Assembly: GCA_026986235.1 (NCBI GenBank)
Contig: JALSOY010000220.1
Span: 1-8,152, forward strand
Length of the DNA stretch: 8,152 nt
Direction of reading: 5' to 3'
Source of the DNA: Caldifarciminota bacterium
Lineage (GTDB): Bacteria; Hydrothermota; Hydrothermia; B15-G9; WFZT01
Positions 1 to 6,615 of this stretch are shown piece by piece (positions within the stretch are counted from its first letter, which is position 1; each line of letters starts with the position of its first letter). Under the pieces are notes generated by a model that saw nothing but the letters and a program-made list of their open reading frames with translations, searched no databases and was not told the origin of the DNA. Both the position numbers and the translations under genes were made by a program.

Positions 1-1
1 T

Positions 2-859
2 CAGGCAGGTGATCCGAGAGGAAATATTGAGAGTGCCAATGTTTACCTGAGAAGAGCACTCGACCTTTTTGCCAATGTAAGGCCCGTAAAGATCCCCCAG
101 GAGGGAATTGACTGGACATTTTTCAGAGAGAACACAGAAGGTGCTTACATCCTTGGCTCAAAGGGTGTTATGGTGACAGATGAAGTTGCCTTTGACTTTA
201 AGGTCATCACACGACCTGGAGCCGAAAGAATCATTAGAATGGCGTTTGATTATGCAAAAAAGAATGGTAAAACAAGGGTTTCTGGCGTTCACAAGGCCAA
301 TGTCGTAAAAACTTCAGACGGTCTTTTCAGTCTCGTCTTCAACGAAATCGCAAAAGAGTATCCGGAAATCAAGGCGGACGAATGGTATATTGACATAATG
401 ACGGCAAAACTCATTGATCCACAGAGGCGCAAAGAATTTCAGGTGATTGTACTCCCCAACCTCTACGGTGACATTATAACAGATGAGGCGGCACAGATTC
501 AGGGTGGTGTTGGCACAGCCGGGAGTGCGAACATTGGAAGACATTATGCAATGTTTGAAGCTATCCACGGCTCGGGCACAAGAATGGTCAAAGAGGGACG
601 CGCTGAATACGCTGATCCCAGCTCCCTGATGAGAGCCGCTGTTCTCATGCTCGAACACATAGGCTTCAAAGACAAGGCAAGGAAACTTGAGATGGCCCTT
701 GATATCTGCGGAGTATTTGAGAAGAAACTCGTCATTACAGGAAGACCCACAGGCGCTTCGGCAAAAGAATATACTGATTACATTCTCGATACGATGAATT
801 CCCCTGACCTGGAGTCAAAGTGGAAGGAATATTACGAGAAAGCACTTCAGGGTAAGTAA
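2..859 (+). CDS. Isocitrate/isopropylmalate-family dehydrogenase, 5'-truncated (probably isocitrate dehydrogenase)
   Basis: The gene enters from the left edge in frame 2, and its stop is at 857-859; an ATG at 170 is internal. The 285 visible residues cover most of a metal-dependent beta-decarboxylating dehydrogenase; roughly the first 80-100 residues (the N-terminal nucleotide-fold strands) lie outside. Visible motifs are the substrate loop RENTEGAY (from base 125), the catalytic-lysine region HKANVVKTSDG (from about base 290), the metal-binding stretch NLYGDIITDEAAQ with its two aspartates, GSANIG, and the cofactor loop AIHGSGTRM. Family members oxidise and decarboxylate isocitrate, homoisocitrate or 3-isopropylmalate with NAD(P). 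RENTE, rather than the RELT usual in LeuB, favours an isocitrate or homoisocitrate enzyme. The Lys-Tyr pair that marks NADP-specific E. coli Icd is replaced by Arg-Met, so NAD use is possible. iorA starts 1 bp after the stop, which suggests co-transcription. Confidence 0.85.
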   Translation, partial: QAGDPRGNIESANVYLRRALDLFANVRPVKIPQEGIDWTFFRENTEGAYILGSKGVMVTDEVAFDFKVITRPGAERIIRMAFDYAKKNGKTRVSGVHKANVVKTSDGLFSLVFNEIAKEYPEIKADEWYIDIMTAKLIDPQRRKEFQVIVLPNLYGDIITDEAAQIQGGVGTAGSANIGRHYAMFEAIHGSGTRMVKEGRAEYADPSSLMRAAVLMLEHIGFKDKARKLEMALDICGVFEKKLVITGRPTGASAKEYTDYILDTMNSPDLESKWKEYYEKALQGK

Positions 860-860
860 A

Positions 861-2612
861 GTGAGATTGTTACTTTCTGGAAATGAGGCAATTGCAAGGG
901 GTGCATGGGAGGCCTCGTGCCATGTGGCAAGTGCCTATCCCGGCACCCCTTCTACGGAAATCCTGGAAAACATAGCTTTTTACAAAGAGATAAAAGCCGA
1001 ATGGGCCCCCAACGAAAAGGTTGCATTCGAAGCCATGCTCGGAGCTTCCATCGGTGGCGCCCGCGCACTGGTGGCAATGAAACATGTGGGCCTGAATGTC
1101 GCCGCTGATCCCCTCATGACATCCGCATACACCGGAGTTAACGGCGGATTCGTTATCATCTCCGCTGACGACCCCGGTATGCACAGTTCCCAGAACGAAC
1201 AGGATAACAGAATCTTCGCAAGATTCGCAAAAATTCCCTTACTCGAACCCTCGGATTCTCAGGAAGCCCACGACTTTGTCAAACTCGCATTCGAGATCTC
1301 TGAAAAATACGATACACCTGTGATTGTACGCACCACCACGAGAATATCCCACGCCAAAGGTATAGTGGAAGTTGACGACAGAAAGGAAGTCCCGATCAGA
1401 GAATACCGAAAAAATCCTGAAAAATACACCATGATCCCGGCATACGCTCGCAGGAGACACGAGATCCTCGAAAACAGGCTCGAAACCCTCAAAAATCTTT
1501 CAAACTCCATAGAGATCAACAGAATAGAAGAAGGGGATAACGAAATTGGCATCGTCGCCTCTGGAATCGCCTATCAGTATGCAAGAGAAGTCTTCCCCGA
1601 AGCAACCTTCCTGAAACTGGGCATGCCCTTCCCATTCCCTGACGACCTCTTTCGAAAATTTTCATCCATGGTTAAAAAAATTTATGTCGTGGAGGAGCTG
1701 GAGCCGTTTATTGAAGAACAGATTCGAATCCTGGGATTTGAAGTCACCGGGAAGGAAAAAATACCCAACACTGGAGAGTTGAATCCTCAGATAGTAAGAA
1801 AAGCTCTGAAAAACGAGGATCTTCAGGGTATTCCCGTCCAGAAATCCGTCAAAAGGCCACCTGCCATGTGCCCGGGATGTCCACACCTCGGCATCTTTTT
1901 CGAACTGAAAAAGAAAAGAATTAATGTCATGGGTGACATTGGATGCTACACCCTGGCGGTTTTACCCCCAATTGAAAGTATCGACACAACTGTGGATATG
2001 GGATTCTCCGTTAGCAGCGTTCACGGCTTCAATATGGCAAGAGGTGAGAGTAGCGCAAAGAAATCAGTTGCCGTCATCGGAGATTCTACTTTCGTTCACA
2101 GCGGGATAACCGGATTGATTGACATTGTTTACAACAGAGGATTTTCAACTGTTATTATTCTCGACAACCACACCACGGCCATGACTGGGCACCAGCCACA
2201 TCCGGCAACCGGAAGAACCATCAGGGGTGAGCCCACGAAAAAACTGGACTTCGTGGAACTCGCCCGGGCAATAGGCGTTGAAGATATCCATGTGGTCGAT
2301 CCCCACGACTTGAAAGCAACGAGAAAGGCGTTAAAGGAAGCTTTGAACTACCCCGGTCCCTCAGTGATTATCACCGATAGACCGTGCGTCCTTTTACCTG
2401 ATGAATGGAAAAAATTACAGAAGAACCCCAAAAAGGTTGTCGATCAGGAGCTCTGCCAGGGAGATAAATGTGGTAACTGCTTCCGGCTGGGATGTCCAGC
2501 CATTGTCTGGAAAAACGGAAAGGCCTTTATCGATCCCCTGCTCTGCGTAGGGTGTGATCTCTGTATCCAGACATGCCCATTCGATGCAATACATCCGGAG
2601 GATGAGACATGA
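861..2612 (+). CDS. iorA: Indolepyruvate:ferredoxin oxidoreductase, alpha subunit
   Basis: This 583-residue subunit is the usual full length. With IorB it oxidatively decarboxylates aryl pyruvates (indolepyruvate, phenylpyruvate) to acyl-CoA, passing electrons to ferredoxin in the cytoplasm. Motifs in order are the N-terminal pyrimidine-domain signature YPGTPSTE (residues 26-33), CPGCPHLG (337-344), the thiamine-diphosphate motif GDS (407-409) with Asn436, then TAMTGHQ, and a C-terminal two-cluster ferredoxin domain. Cluster cysteines are 532, 537, 540, 545 and 562, 565, 568, 572 (the latter CVGCDLCIQTCP). The first cluster is spaced CX4CX2CX4CP, two residues wider at its first gap than a typical ferredoxin half. 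The start is GTG, chosen because it gives the family-typical N-terminus (RLLLSGNEAIARGA) and has a modest ribosome site, AGGGT, at 849-853. It is the second gene of the operon, and its stop overlaps the iorB start. Identification is firm; substrate preference is inferred from the family. Confidence 0.95.
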   Translation: MRLLLSGNEAIARGAWEASCHVASAYPGTPSTEILENIAFYKEIKAEWAPNEKVAFEAMLGASIGGARALVAMKHVGLNVAADPLMTSAYTGVNGGFVIISADDPGMHSSQNEQDNRIFARFAKIPLLEPSDSQEAHDFVKLAFEISEKYDTPVIVRTTTRISHAKGIVEVDDRKEVPIREYRKNPEKYTMIPAYARRRHEILENRLETLKNLSNSIEINRIEEGDNEIGIVASGIAYQYAREVFPEATFLKLGMPFPFPDDLFRKFSSMVKKIYVVEELEPFIEEQIRILGFEVTGKEKIPNTGELNPQIVRKALKNEDLQGIPVQKSVKRPPAMCPGCPHLGIFFELKKKRINVMGDIGCYTLAVLPPIESIDTTVDMGFSVSSVHGFNMARGESSAKKSVAVIGDSTFVHSGITGLIDIVYNRGFSTVIILDNHTTAMTGHQPHPATGRTIRGEPTKKLDFVELARAIGVEDIHVVDPHDLKATRKALKEALNYPGPSVIITDRPCVLLPDEWKKLQKNPKKVVDQELCQGDKCGNCFRLGCPAIVWKNGKAFIDPLLCVGCDLCIQTCPFDAIHPEDET

Positions 2613-3184
2613 AAAGCTACAATGTGATTATCGCCGGCGTTGGAGGACAGGGAATTATACTTGCCTCGGAACTCCTCGCACTCGCTGCCATGGAAGCAGG
2701 ATACGATGTAAAGAAGAGCGAAGTACACGGTATGAGTCAACGCGGTGGCGATGTCGTCTCCCATGTCCGATTTTCGGAAAAGGTTTACTCTCCATTGATT
2801 GAACAGGGAACATGCGATCTCATACTCGCCTTTGAAAAGGCAGAAGCACTGAGATATCTGCACTACCTGAAACCCGGAGAAGGAGTCGTGGTGATGAACG
2901 ATCTTGAAATAATTCCCCTTCCCGTGACTGCAGGAGAAGATACCTATCCTGAAAATGTGGAAGAAACCATAAGAAATTACGCAAACCTCGTGGTGGTAGA
3001 TGCCATTAAACGGGCGAAGGAACTCGGGAATCCCCGTGTGGCCAATACCATAATGCTTGGAGTTGCATCCAGATTTTTTGATATTCCAGAGGATGTCTGG
3101 ATCCGGGTCATAAGTAACAGGGTGCCCCGGAAAACCATCGAAGTCAACAGGAAAGCATTTCAGCTTGGAAGAAGCATATCATGA
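2609..3184 (+). CDS. iorB: Indolepyruvate:ferredoxin oxidoreductase, beta subunit
   Basis: This 191-residue protein is full length for IorB, the gamma-type domain that completes the IorA/IorB heteromer and is related to the gamma subunits of pyruvate and 2-oxoglutarate ferredoxin oxidoreductases. Visible signatures are the glycine-rich loop GVGGQGI (residues 10-16), EVHGMSQRGG (38-47), a segment with predicted hydrophobic strands around LILAFEKAEA, and GNPRVANTIMLG near residue 150. The start is the ATG at 2609 inside the ATGA overlap with the iorA stop, preceded by CCGGAGGA at 2594-2601; this is a classic translationally coupled junction. It is the last gene of the dehydrogenase-iorA-iorB operon. 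The hairpin-rich block starting 11 bp downstream could act as a transcription boundary or mRNA 3'-end stabiliser, but no stem followed by a T-run is evident. Confidence 0.95.
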   Translation: MKSYNVIIAGVGGQGIILASELLALAAMEAGYDVKKSEVHGMSQRGGDVVSHVRFSEKVYSPLIEQGTCDLILAFEKAEALRYLHYLKPGEGVVVMNDLEIIPLPVTAGEDTYPENVEETIRNYANLVVVDAIKRAKELGNPRVANTIMLGVASRFFDIPEDVWIRVISNRVPRKTIEVNRKAFQLGRSIS

Positions 3185-3194
3185 CTACCTGAAA

Positions 3195-3252
3195 CCCCTT
3201 ATTCAAGAAGGGGGACTAAGGGGGGATGTAAACCGCTTAAATTTCAATCCCC
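3195..3252 (+). repeat. Diverged 58-bp direct repeat, copy A
   Basis: It begins with the CCCCTT...AAGGGG hairpin, continues through GGGACTAAGGGGGG and a tail containing AACCGCTTAAATTTCAATCC. It matches copy B at 3331-3388 with only a handful of substitutions and a one-base G-run difference. The match extends well beyond the hairpin, so the repeated unit is larger than the stem and probably duplicated or dispersed as a whole. Confidence 0.8.
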
Positions 3253-3330
3253 CTGTCTCCCCCTTCTCCAAGGGGGATTGTGAGGGACGATGATCCCCTT
3301 CACCAGGGGGGATTGTGGGAGACCAAAGTC

Positions 3331-3388
3331 CCCCTTATTCAAGAAGGGGGACTGAGGGGGATGTTAACCGCTTGAAATTACAATCCCT
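3331..3388 (+). repeat. Diverged 58-bp direct repeat, copy B
   Basis: This is the second copy of the unit at 3195-3252, 136 bp downstream in the same orientation. It has the same order: hairpin, GGGACTGAGGGGG, then a tail containing TTAACCGCTTGAAATTACAA. Two other hairpins, at 3259-3276 and 3293-3313, lie between the copies. Confidence 0.8.
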
Positions 3389-3635
3389 CTATAAGCTAAT
3401 GAGGGTATTGTTTTATTTTCTTGAGAACGGGGGTATTTTCCGTGATTCACCACTCCAAATTATTATTAGTTGACTTCTCCAAGGGAGATTTTGGAAGACC
3501 ACAAATTCCCTTCTCCAAGGGGGATCTCTCTCCATCCTCCTTCTTGTAGAGGGGGGATATTTGTCTTGATCCCTTTTTGTCAAAAGGGGGAAATTTTAAC
3601 ACTCTTTCTTTTTTCCTGCGCTCTCAGAAGACTGT

Positions 3636-3661
3636 CTTGTAAATTCCCGCTTGTAAATTCC
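3636..3661 (+). repeat. Tandem 12-bp direct repeat overlapping the tRNA promoter
   Basis: CTTGTAAATTCC occurs exactly at 3636-3647 and again at 3650-3661, a 14-bp period. The second copy contains the proposed -35 element TTGTAA, so the first copy duplicates that element. It could be a regulator half-site pair or a recent slippage duplication; the sequence does not decide. Confidence 0.6.
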
Positions 3662-3679
3662 AGTAGGTATATTTATAAT
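3651..3679 (+). promoter_or_regulatory. Sigma70-type promoter for tRNA-Val and probably the rpmH operon
   Basis: The -35 TTGTAA (3651-3656) and a perfect -10 TATAAT (3674-3679) are separated by the ideal 17 bp. Transcription would begin near 3686, about 9 bases before the mature tRNA. No other good promoter is seen in the 26 bp between the tRNA and rpmH, so this promoter probably also serves the ribosomal protein and RNase P genes. Confidence 0.75.
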
Positions 3680-3694
3680 ATACAGGCTTGATGT

Positions 3695-3770
<76 letters not shown>

Positions 3771-3796
3771 CTTAAAAATTCCCAAGGAGGCCCCTG

Positions 3797-3931
3797 ATGA
3801 AAAGGACCTTTCAACCTTCTATTATTAAAAGAAAGAGAAGACATGGTTTTCGTGCCAGGATGAAAACGAAGTCTGGCAGAAAGATTATAAGGAACAGAAG
3901 AAGGAAGGGCAGGAAAATCCTGACCGCTTGA
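3797..3931 (+). CDS. rpmH: 50S ribosomal protein L34
   Basis: A 44-residue, very basic protein of exactly the usual L34 length. It begins MKRTFQPSIIKRKRRHGF and continues RARMKTKSGRKII, the near-universal L34 signature, and ends in the basic tail RNRRRKGRKILTA. L34 is a late-assembling protein buried in 23S rRNA of the large subunit. The ribosome site AAGGAGG (3784-3790) is essentially perfect and sits 6 bases before the ATG. The TGA stop (3929-3931) overlaps the proposed TTG start of rnpA. Its place directly before rnpA is conserved across bacteria. Unusually, a tRNA gene rather than dnaA or oriC lies upstream. Confidence 0.97.
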   Translation: MKRTFQPSIIKRKRRHGFRARMKTKSGRKIIRNRRRKGRKILTA

Positions 3932-4251
3932 TTCTTTTGAAAACCCTCAAAAAGAGCGAAGATTTTTTTTATATTATCAAAAACGGGAGATGGAGAAAAT
4001 TAAGAACATTCGTGATTTATTGGATTCCAGCGGAAGAAAAGGTTTTTGGATTCGCGGCATCAAGGAAGTTGAGAACAAAGGTGAAAAAGAACAGGGTGAA
4101 GCGGAGGCTGAGAGAGCTGGTGCGGCTGCATCAGGACCTCTTTCCACCTGGCAGATATGTCTTGATGGGCTCCCCGGCTACACTCAAGGCCGGGTGGCAG
4201 GATCTTCAAAGAGATCTGGAAACCTTTATAAAAACGCTGGAGAAATCCTGA
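3928..4251 (+). CDS. rnpA: Ribonuclease P protein component
   Basis: This 107-residue basic protein is the cofactor of the catalytic RNA of RNase P, which removes 5' leaders from precursor tRNAs. The key evidence is the C-terminal-half RNR signature KVKKNRVKRRLRE (residues 51-63), where the usual Arg-Asn-Arg is Lys-Asn-Arg. The N-terminal aromatic region SEDFFYIIKNGR (10-21) corresponds to the family's F-x-x-V-x-x-x-G leader-binding segment. Length is normal (105-125). No ATG or GTG is available: the TTG at 3928 is the first start codon in the open frame, with another TTG at 3937. The 3928 start overlaps the rpmH stop as TTGA, implying coupling. The nearest ribosome-site-like sequence, AGGA at 3911-3914, is rather distant. 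The stop overlaps the proposed yidD start. Family identity is firm; the exact start is moderate. Confidence 0.92.
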   Translation: MILLKTLKKSEDFFYIIKNGRWRKLRTFVIYWIPAEEKVFGFAASRKLRTKVKKNRVKRRLRELVRLHQDLFPPGRYVLMGSPATLKAGWQDLQRDLETFIKTLEKS

Positions 4252-4457
4252 AATCCTTTCTGATATCCGTTATAAAAATTTATCAGAGAGCTATTTCCCC
4301 CTTGTTTCCCCATACATGCAGATTTTACCCCACATGCTCAAACTATAGTATCGAGGCCATACAAAAACATGGAGTATTTAAAGGCGGATTAATGTCGCTC
4401 TGGAGAATTCTGAGATGCAACCCATTTAATCCGGGTGGTTACGATCCGGTGAGGTGA
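4248..4457 (+). CDS. yidD: Membrane protein insertion efficiency factor YidD
   Basis: From the CTG at 4248 this gives a 69-residue protein carrying the whole YidD signature: an amphipathic N-terminal helix (KSFLISVIKIYQRAISPL), CRFYPTCSNYSIEAI (residues 24-38) and LRCNPFNPGGYDPV at the C-terminus, with Cys24, Cys30 and Cys57. YidD sits on the inner face of the membrane and aids YidC-dependent insertion. Homology begins within a few residues of CTG 4248, which has GGAG at 4239-4242 five bases upstream and overlaps the rnpA TGA as CTGA. The frame is open back to an ATG at 3990 (155 residues), but that extension is rnpA read in another frame and resembles no YidD. A non-AUG start is therefore preferred, by inference. 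yidC begins 3 bp downstream. Confidence 0.9.
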   Translation: MKSFLISVIKIYQRAISPLFPHTCRFYPTCSNYSIEAIQKHGVFKGGLMSLWRILRCNPFNPGGYDPVR

Positions 4458-4460
4458 AAT

Positions 4461-5957
4461 ATGGACAGAAGATTTTTAACATACACGATACTCATATTCC
4501 TCTTCTTGATCCTTTATCAGGCTTTATTTATGAAACCGCAGCCGAAGAAAAAGCTGATAAAAGAAAAGGCCATCCAGACAGATACCGTGAAGGTAAAGAG
4601 TGCAAAAACCGTTGAGGTAAAAAATCCTGTGGTTGTGAAATCCCCTTATTTTGAAGCACACTTTTCGAAAAAAGGTGGATTGCTCGTCAGCTATACCCTG
4701 AAAAGATACCATGATCAGGAAGGAAATCCCGTTGAACTCATACCCGAGGGATACGGTATGTTCGACTTTGAAACGGATAGTTTGAAGGGTTCAGAGCTTG
4801 AGTTTCAGGCAAACAGGGATACATTTGTCATATCCGACACATTCACCCTTGTCTTGAAAGCCGTTGTTAACGATTCATTTACTGTTTTTAAAGAATTCAG
4901 GTTTAATCCATCTATTTACATGCTGGATTATCATCTCAGGATTGATGGATACAGGGGCAAAGTTCTTTACAGATTTGACGCAGGACTCAAGGGGACAGAG
5001 AAGAATAAGAAAGAGGACATCAAAAATTTCAAGTTTATTTATTACAAAGACAGGTTACACAGAATCAATCTTGGTAAACTCAAGAAGTCCCAGTTCAGAG
5101 CCATAGCAGAAGATTTCGCATGGTTTGGTATAAGGACGAAGTTTTTCACATTCGATGTGATACCTGGTGGAAACATTTACCGGGTTTACGCAGAGGCGGA
5201 GGGAGAGCGGATTTCCTTTGCGGCGCTGTCAAAAGACGGACCTCACCCACTTAAGGTATATTTTGGTCCTATCGATTACTTTCTTTTAAAGGACATTGGA
5301 TACGATCTTGCGAGTATATACGAGTTTGGTCCCCCTGTCATAAACATCTTTTCAAAGATCATACTCTACTCTTTCAGGTTTCTTCACAGGTATATCCCCA
5401 ACTATGGGTGGGTAATCGTTCTTTTCTCTCTACTTATGAAAATCGTATTCTGGCCATTCACGAGGTACAGTTTGAGGTCCATGAGAAAGATGCAGGAGCT
5501 TCAACCAAAGATGAAGCAGTTGCAGAAACTCTACAAGAACGATCCCCAGAGACTGAACAAAGAGATGATGGAGTTGTACAGGCAGTACAAGGTTAATCCT
5601 TTTTCAGGCTGTCTTGTTCTCATCCTGCAGCTTCCGATTTTCTGGGCTCTTTACCAGGTTTTGAGATCAACAATAGATCTCAGGGGAGCACAGTTTATAC
5701 TCTGGATAAAGGATTTATCGAGTCCTGATCCGTATTACATATTACCCATACTGATGGGAGTTGCGAGTCTTGGTCAGGCATTAACGCAGCCTGCCCAGGA
5801 TAAGAATGCGAGGATGATGGCGTTATTTATGCCCATCTTTATTACGATAATCTTTTTGAAGTTTCCGTCAGGGATTGTACTTTACTGGTTTGTTTACAAC
5901 CTTGTAACAATTCTGGAGCAATACATGATAAAAAAGAGTACAGCGGAGGGTAGATAA
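4461..5957 (+). CDS. yidC: Membrane protein insertase YidC
   Basis: A 498-residue YidC/Oxa1/Alb3 insertase of the Gram-negative type. There is an N-terminal membrane anchor (residues 5-24), a large periplasmic beta-domain (about 55-275, ending near GPIDYFLL), an amphipathic segment, and the five-helix core from about 290. The core shows NYGWVIVLFSLLMKIVFWP (314-332), a charged cytoplasmic hairpin (335-378) with LQPKMKQLQ, the conserved NPFSGC (379-384), LPIFWALYQVL, and FPSGIVLYWFVYN (468-480). The conserved positive charge in the hydrophilic groove of the first core helix (Arg366 in E. coli) is Lys327 here, which keeps the charge. The protein inserts and folds inner-membrane proteins alone or with SecYEG. 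The ATG is preceded by GAGGT at 4451-4455. The TAA stop overlaps the jag ATG as TAATG. Confidence 0.97.
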   Translation: MDRRFLTYTILIFLFLILYQALFMKPQPKKKLIKEKAIQTDTVKVKSAKTVEVKNPVVVKSPYFEAHFSKKGGLLVSYTLKRYHDQEGNPVELIPEGYGMFDFETDSLKGSELEFQANRDTFVISDTFTLVLKAVVNDSFTVFKEFRFNPSIYMLDYHLRIDGYRGKVLYRFDAGLKGTEKNKKEDIKNFKFIYYKDRLHRINLGKLKKSQFRAIAEDFAWFGIRTKFFTFDVIPGGNIYRVYAEAEGERISFAALSKDGPHPLKVYFGPIDYFLLKDIGYDLASIYEFGPPVINIFSKIILYSFRFLHRYIPNYGWVIVLFSLLMKIVFWPFTRYSLRSMRKMQELQPKMKQLQKLYKNDPQRLNKEMMELYRQYKVNPFSGCLVLILQLPIFWALYQVLRSTIDLRGAQFILWIKDLSSPDPYYILPILMGVASLGQALTQPAQDKNARMMALFMPIFITIIFLKFPSGIVLYWFVYNLVTILEQYMIKKSTAEGR

Positions 5958-6562
5958 TGCGGTACATCGAAGAAGAAGGAAAAACGGTAGAGGAGGCATT
6001 GGAGAAGGCACTCAGGAAGGCAGGTATAGAAAGGAGTGAGGCTCGCTTTGAGATAATAAACGAAGGGCTTACTGGCGAGCCAGCAAAAATCAGGCTGTAT
6101 CTCGACGACGAGGATTTTGATATTATTGAGGAAACGATAAAAGAGTTTTTTGGTAAACTCGGTATAAAAGTAGAGGTCGAGATAGAGCCTAAAAGGAGGA
6201 GAAAGTTTTATGTAGATATACACACAAGGGGATACGATTCTGTTTTTATTGGAAAGGGGGGGAAAAATCTTGCGGCTCTTGAGCATCTAATAAACCTTCT
6301 TGTGAAGCGCAAGAAAAAAGAACTGAACATTGACCTCGATGTGGCAGGTTACAAAAGGAGACACAAGGAATTTTTGATAAATAAGGCGAAGGCCATAGCC
6401 AAAAGGGTAAAAGAGACGGGAATGGAGATGAGGTTTGATCCACTTGAACCCGAGGAGAGGAGACTCGTGAGGGATGTTTTGAGAAGAGATAAAAAGGTCC
6501 GGGTCTATCAGGTTGGACGCGGGGATAATGTTATTCTTGTCATTGCTCCAAGAAAGGGGTAA
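5957..6562 (+). CDS. jag: Jag/KhpB (EloR) RNA-binding protein with degenerate R3H motif
   Basis: The 201 residues show the three-part Jag layout: an N-terminal Jag_N domain (1-50, EGKTVEEALEKALRKAGI), a KH-type domain with the GKGG loop at 99-102, and a C-terminal R3H-like domain (about 145-198). Relatives bind RNA and, in Firmicutes, influence cell elongation and division; in most phyla the role is only inferred from the yidC linkage. The R3H signature Arg-x3-His is altered here: EERRLVRDVL (166-175) has Arg172 where His is expected, so nucleic-acid binding by this domain may differ. The start ATG overlaps the yidC stop (TAATG) and has a strong ribosome site GGAGGG at 5945-5950. It is the last gene of the cluster; mnmE, frequent downstream, is absent. 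No clear terminator hairpin is seen in the 53 bp before the convergent exonuclease gene. Confidence 0.93.
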   Translation: MRYIEEEGKTVEEALEKALRKAGIERSEARFEIINEGLTGEPAKIRLYLDDEDFDIIEETIKEFFGKLGIKVEVEIEPKRRRKFYVDIHTRGYDSVFIGKGGKNLAALEHLINLLVKRKKKELNIDLDVAGYKRRHKEFLINKAKAIAKRVKETGMEMRFDPLEPEERRLVRDVLRRDKKVRVYQVGRGDNVILVIAPRKG

Positions 6563-6615
6563 ATGCAGCCTGATTTCTGGTTGAACCGCTCCTTCTATAC
6601 CAGGATGGGGATAGT

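Larger units (their letters stand above)
3195..3590. repeat. Cluster of CCCCCTT/AAGGGGG hairpin repeats filling the intergenic region
   Basis: This gene-free stretch is built from short inverted repeats whose arms are C-runs plus TT and AA plus G-runs. Clear units are 3195-3213, 3259-3276 (a perfect 7-bp stem with loop CTCC), 3293-3313, 3331-3349, 3508-3521 (5-bp stem with loop CTCC) and 3571-3588 (a perfect 7-bp stem, CCCTTTT/AAAAGGG). A trailing phrase like GGGGATTGTGGGAGACCA recurs after the stems near 3272, 3306 and, diverged, 3482. Such dispersed G/C-run hairpins occur between genes in many environmental bacterial genomes. No transposase, coding sequence or CRISPR-like regular spacing is present. 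Short open frames across it are low-complexity artefacts. Possible roles (mRNA 3'-end protection, transcription attenuation, non-autonomous mobile element) are inference. Confidence 0.85.

Noticed and set aside
3195..3590. CRISPR-like array
   Set aside because: Repeat units vary in length and spacing, lack constant-length unique spacers, and no cas genes are nearby.
3470..3691. Open frame of 73 residues over the repeat block
   Set aside because: Low-complexity translation of G/C-run hairpins; no ribosome site and it runs into the tRNA promoter.
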